In this document: positions 60,912 to 64,000 of the stretch, piece by piece
Position numbering within the stretch: the first letter of the stretch is position 1
How the letters are laid out: each line of letters starts with the position of its first letter
From: Cyrtodaria siliqua
Taxonomy: Eukaryota; Mollusca; Bivalvia; Adapedonta; Hiatellidae
Assembly: GCA_037043455.1 (NCBI GenBank)
Contig: JAWPHD010001331.1
Span: 268,920-332,919 of the forward strand
Length of the DNA: 64,000 nt
Direction: 5' to 3'
The notes under the pieces: model-generated
What the model was told of the DNA's origin: nothing
The model's database searches: none
What the model saw: the letters and a program-made list of their open reading frames with translations, nothing else
Translations under genes and position numbers: made by a program

Positions 60912-61376
60912 AATTATTGCGCTCTCCTAAAAGAAAAAAAGGTTACTGAAAATATTAATCCTCAGTATGTTTTAGCAAAAAATGATAGAAAAATGTTAAG
61001 GGCAACTTGTGCGTCTTGTGGTATTACTAAAACAAAGTTTGTTAAAAACATAGAAGGTGGAAATATTGATATTCATAAAGCTTTGCTCCCTTTGCTGCCC
61101 ATAAAAGGGCTAACACTTCCTGGTTATAAATATTGCGGTCCTGGTAATCCACTTGATAGCGGAGAACCGGTAAATGAATTGGATGCTGTTTGTAAAGATC
61201 ATGATTATTGCTATGACGAAAATCCTAGTAATAAATCAACGTGTGATAAAAACATGCTTGCTGGTTTGAAATCTAGTAAGTCTAAAACTATCGGAGAAAA
61301 GATTGCTAAGAATTTGATAGTAAAACCAGTCATTAGTACAAAATATAAACTTGGTCTTGGAAACTCAAAAAACTAG
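60912..61376 (+). CDS. Phospholipase A2-like protein, right-arm copy (better preserved)
   Basis: The frame is open from 60,912; the first ATG is at 60,993. Without relying on that ATG, the N-terminal part reads [17 protein letters not shown], then [18 protein letters not shown]. That is a Cys-x2-Cys knuckle of the kind preceding PLA2-like domains in Polinton/adintovirus-type genes. Then follow [12 protein letters not shown] (calcium loop) and [12 protein letters not shown] (catalytic His-Asp) with extra cysteines unlike parvovirus VP1, and a basic C-terminus to 61,376. In parvoviruses this activity opens endosomal membranes; the same role here is inference. The start is uncertain because the conserved segment begins before the first ATG, so an upstream exon or lost start is likely. 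Confidence 0.8.
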   Translation, partial: NYCALLKEKKVTENINPQYVLAKNDRKMLRATCASCGITKTKFVKNIEGGNIDIHKALLPLLPIKGLTLPGYKYCGPGNPLDSGEPVNELDAVCKDHDYCYDENPSNKSTCDKNMLAGLKSSKSKTIGEKIAKNLIVKPVISTKYKLGLGNSKN

Positions 61377-61384
61377 AAAAGGCG

Positions 61385-62323
61385 TTGAAATGGACTGACA
61401 AGTTAGCAGATGAACTTCATAAACCTATACGAAGAAAGTTCACTCAACGCCGTGTGATTGTTAATGAAATTGATAAAATATGGTCTGCTGATTTGGTTGA
61501 TATGCAATCGTTTTCAAAGTATAATAAAGGCACTAAATATTTGCTTACTGTTATTGATTTATTTAGTAAATTTGCTTGGGCTATACCTGTTCCAAATAAA
61601 ACTGGTTTAGAAATTACTAAAGCGTTTCAACAAATAATGAGTACAGGAAGACAGTGTAAATTGTTGTGGGTTGACTAAGGTGTGGAGTTTTACAACAAGA
61701 CGTTTAAGCAATTTCTTGATGATAATAATATCAAAATGTATCACACGTTTAATTTTAGAAAAGCTGTAGTAATTGAACGATTTAACAGAACATTAAAAGA
61801 AAAGATGTGGAAATATTTCACAGCAAACAATACAAATACATATTTAGACGTGCTTCAGGCGATGGTTGATAAGTATAATAATACAAAACATCGGAGTATT
61901 AAAATGACGCCGATTGAGGCTAGCGATGAGAAAAATAAAGGAACAGTGTATTTCAATTTGTATGGAAAGATGAGAATTAATCAAATTAAGCCAAAGTTTA
62001 AAATAGGGGATAATGTTAGAATCAACAAATATAAAAGAACGTTTGAGAAAGGTTATACCCCAAATTGGACTGAAGAAATATTTATTGTTGATGAAATTCT
62101 GAACACAAATCCAGTGACATACAAAATAAAAGATTTAAACAACGAAAACATTGATGGAAGTTTCTATGAATTAGAAATGATAAAAGCAAAGCAAGAAATA
62201 TTTAGGATTGAAAAAGTAATACGACGTGATTACAAAAAGAAACGAGCATTGATTAAATGGAAGGGTTATAATGAGGATTTCAACAGTTGGGTTCCATTCA
62301 AGGATATTAAAAATATTAAATAG
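61385..62323 (+). pseudogene. Polinton-type integrase with chromodomain, right-arm copy
   Basis: 313-codon frame beginning MKWTDKLADELHKPIRRKF, 8 bp after the PLA2 stop. First catalytic Asp at residue 36 (WSADLVDMQ), second at residue 97 (LLWVD), Glu in VIERFNRTLK. An RFNRTLKEKMWKYF block and a KYNNTKHRSI block typical of Polinton/retroviral-like integrases follow, with the chromodomain-like RRDYKKKRALIKWKGY and SWVPFKDIKN at the C-terminus. A single TAA at 61,676-61,678 follows the second Asp, where relatives usually have Lys; it is shared with the left arm. Otherwise the frame is open to 62,323. Confidence 0.88.
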
Positions 62324-62438
62324 CAAAGTATAGAAATATGATATGCAGAGCGATGGTGGAGACTACTGTCCGGTTCCATCTGATTTTACCTAACGAGTTG
62401 CAAATGTTATGTTATTAAAATGACAAACCGGATTGATT

Positions 62439-62668
62439 AGTAGTGTAGAAAGGGGGATATGGGGTGGAGTTTTCCAGAGCGGGGTTGCTTGAGAAAACTG
62501 TTGAAATATGTTGGTGTTGATTTAGGCGTGACTTACATTTAGATCTTAGTGGTACAAATGAGAGTTACGCTTGAGTTCTCCCTGGCATATTTCACTAGTT
62601 GTTCTCATTGCCCGCTCTGGAAAACTGGCCTCGTACCCCCCCCCCCCCCCCCCCCCTTCTATACTACT
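62439..62668. repeat. Terminal hairpin of the element, right end (230 bp)
   Basis: Mirror of 46,019-46,235, with inner repeat AGTAGTGTAGAAAGGGGG at 62,439 and outer CTTCTATACTACT at the end. It is longer than the left end mainly because of a run of 21 C (62,636-62,656) where the left has six G. Confidence 0.85.
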
Positions 62669-62674
62669 ACTGGA
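62669..62674. repeat. Target site duplication, right (ACTGGA)
   Basis: Second copy of ACTGGA, immediately after the element's terminal CT and before the resumed Mutator-like reading frame. Confidence 0.9.
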
Positions 62675-63382
62675 CTATTTAGTGTAATTTTAGCCAAATG
62701 TGCATGTTGCAATGAAGAGTTCCGCATAGAGAACAGTTTCAAACAATCTAACGGCCAGTATGACATAAATGTACGTGCGGTATGGGGATCAGTTAGTTCA
62801 GGCGGTGGTCATGCGGACTTGAATGAAGTTCTTTCCACAATGGATGCACCTCACATTAGTGAAAAGATGTTTACCAAAATTGAACACGATATTGGTATTT
62901 GGTGGCAAGATGTTTTAGTGGAAGAAATGAGAAAGGCTGGGGCGGAAGAAAAAAGGATGGCAATTGAACGGGGGGACTATTTTCAAGGTGTTCCAGCTAT
63001 CACTGTAATTTGTGACGGGGGTTGGTCAAAGAGGACTCATAAGCATACATATAACGCTTTAGGTGGAGTAGGTGTGATCTTTGGAGCTGAAACCCAGAAG
63101 TTGTTGTACATGGGAGTGAGGAATAAACAGTGCGTTGTTTGTTCACAAGCAAAATCCAAAACATGTGATGCAAAAGAACATGTATGCTTTAAAAATTGGC
63201 ATGAAAGCTCACAAGCGATGGAGGCGGACATTATTGTAAGTGGTTTTTTAGAGGCAGAACATGTACATGGTGTCCGTTATGTGCGATTGATTGCAGATGG
63301 AGACAGTTCCGTATATGCAAAACTGCAAGAAAGTATTCCAGTTTGGGGTGGACATATTGGGATTTGTCGTTCATCGACATAA
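62675..63382 (+). pseudogene. Mutator-like transposase-domain gene, 3' half (split by the palindromic element)
   Basis: Reads LFSVILAKCACCNEEFRIEN (C-x-C-C zinc-like cluster), RAVWGSVSSGGGHADLNE, GIWWQDVLVEEMRKAG, GVPAITVICDGGWSKR, TYNALGGVGVIF, then a Cys-rich segment (CVVCSQ, TCDAKEHVC), then ADIIVSGF and RLIADGDSSVYAKL, ending at a TAA at 63,380-63,382. This is the core of the Mutator-like transposase domain; the conserved Asp residues of VICDGG and IADGDSS are candidate catalytic acids. It continues in phase from 45,852-46,018. The last ~10 residues do not match the family as I know it, so an intron or truncation begins near 63,345. Confidence 0.8.
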
Positions 63383-64000
63383 ATCCTTTTATTTAAGTGG
63401 GATTGATAATTTTCATAAACAATTTGCGCAATCCTGCTTATTTGTTTTTGGTTTATTAATGAGTGTGTAAATCGTACGCTACACCAATTATATGTCTCTA
63501 AAGATGCGGCCATTTTCTGCAGGCGGTATCAGATGTAAATTGCAAACTTTAGCATTTGTCGTGTTCATTTATGAAAAATAATTACGTAGTAATTGAGATG
63601 GCTCATTTTCGGATATTATTGATCGTAAATGTGCAGTAGTAAATGTTCGATGGTTTTGATTTAATAGAGATTTATTCACTCAAATTATGAACATGTTCAA
63701 CTGGTGATCGCGGGGAAATCAACACGTCATGGCGAAATCGTGAACAGGGCGTTGGAGCGAAACTATGCCACCATTAAATCGTTAACTTATCAGGGGGTAT
63801 ATTTATTATTTATTTACCAAAAACCTGGCCATTCTTTATAATCTACGAACAACTGTCGGTAAGTATGCACTGAATAATCAAAATGAAGGTCATCTGTAAC
63901 AATCTCGCGTCTTTGTTCGGCCAACATCTCGTTGGTTGATGTATAATACGATCGTGAAGACAGAGTATTCAGTTTCGCTGTTAAAAACAAGGGAAACGAA
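63383..64000. other. No gene recognised
   Basis: AT-rich sequence after the Mutator-like frame, possibly its intron or 3' flank. No repeat or frame that I can support. Confidence 0.45.

Larger units (their letters stand above)
46019..62668. mobile_element. Polinton-related giant palindromic element, 16.65 kb
   Basis: The whole element is an inverted repeat. The left arm 46,019-54,585 mirrors the right arm 54,640-62,668 around a 54 bp spacer. It starts AGTAGTATAG and ends CTATACTACT with 6 bp duplications outside. Arms align gene by gene, differing by point changes, small indels (for example ~84 bp missing near 47,660 on the left) and a net ~540 bp length difference, mostly in the internal minisatellite. 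Gene content per arm is integrase, PLA2-like protein, coiled-coil protein and a ~898-residue unknown. I found no DNA polymerase B, FtsK-like ATPase, cysteine protease or jelly-roll capsid gene. Integrase type, 6 bp duplication and 5'-AG support kinship with Polintons/adintoviruses; the dimeric form is the novelty. All genes carry lesions in at least one arm. Confidence 0.93.

Noticed and set aside
46019..62668. Simple pair of independent elements in inverted orientation
   Set aside because: Only one target duplication pair flanks the whole; there is no second pair or host DNA at the centre, and the two arms share the integrase stop, so a single dimeric insertion fits better.

Overview
This is a gene-poor, repeat-dominated stretch of an animal nuclear genome. 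The sequence is AT-rich, has no operons or bacterial-style genes, and carries tRNA-derived SINEs, degraded reverse-transcriptase elements, Mutator/YqaJ-type transposase genes, a THAP exon and several tandem-repeat families of kinds I associate with molluscs. A marine mollusc, probably a bivalve, is my best guess; this is inference from repeat style and not a proven assignment. I see no intact single-copy host gene.

Layout. 1-17,456 is one huge satellite field built from diverged 20-21 bp monomers around TTTAGTATGATACTGAAATTA-like units. It contains two copies of a TTAA-flanked MITE, carried on a ~3.06 kb segmental duplication, and one foldback insertion. 17,457-30,000 is mixed: a degenerate reverse transcriptase on the minus strand, a P2X7-C-terminal-type first exon, a THAP exon with a TGA at a zinc-ligand codon, a 155 bp tandem array, SINEs and a candidate inverted-repeat element. 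29,330-34,040 holds a broken Mutator-like/YqaJ gene with reverse-transcriptase debris in and beside it. 34,140-43,850 is mostly tandem repeats (54 bp, ~165 bp, ~175 bp, ~367 bp and GC-rich ~200 bp families) with SINE and hairpin insertions. 43,850-45,850 is apparently featureless.

The most interesting object is at 46,019-62,668. It is a 16.65 kb element that is almost entirely one giant inverted repeat (arms of about 8.57 and 8.03 kb around a 54 bp spacer at 54,586-54,639). A 6 bp direct repeat (ACTGGA) flanks it, and it starts with 5'-AG. It sits inside the reading frame of a Mutator-like transposase gene whose two halves (45,852-46,018 and 62,675-63,382) are in the same phase on both sides. 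Each arm carries, from the outside in: a 217-230 bp hairpin-forming terminus; a Polinton-type DDE integrase with a chromodomain; a phospholipase-A2-like protein; a short acidic reading frame; a divergently transcribed basic/coiled-coil protein of ~170 residues; a novel protein of ~898 residues; about 2.5-3.2 kb of a 25 bp minisatellite; and a unique ~200 bp segment leading into the central hairpin. There is no recognisable family B polymerase, packaging ATPase, protease or capsid gene. Integrase, 6 bp duplication and 5'-AG point to Polinton/adintovirus-like ancestry, but the gene content and head-to-head dimer form are unusual. I propose it is an integrated inverted dimer of an ~8 kb hairpin-ended replicon. 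Every gene is damaged in at least one arm, mostly by different lesions in the two arms, so it looks like a fairly young, now inactive copy.

The genes of the element would plausibly work as follows (inference): integrase inserts the linear DNA; the PLA2-like protein would be a membrane-breaching virion component; the 898-residue protein is the only candidate for a replication function; and a shared TTCRCCGAAAG motif upstream of both divergent gene blocks could be a common promoter element.
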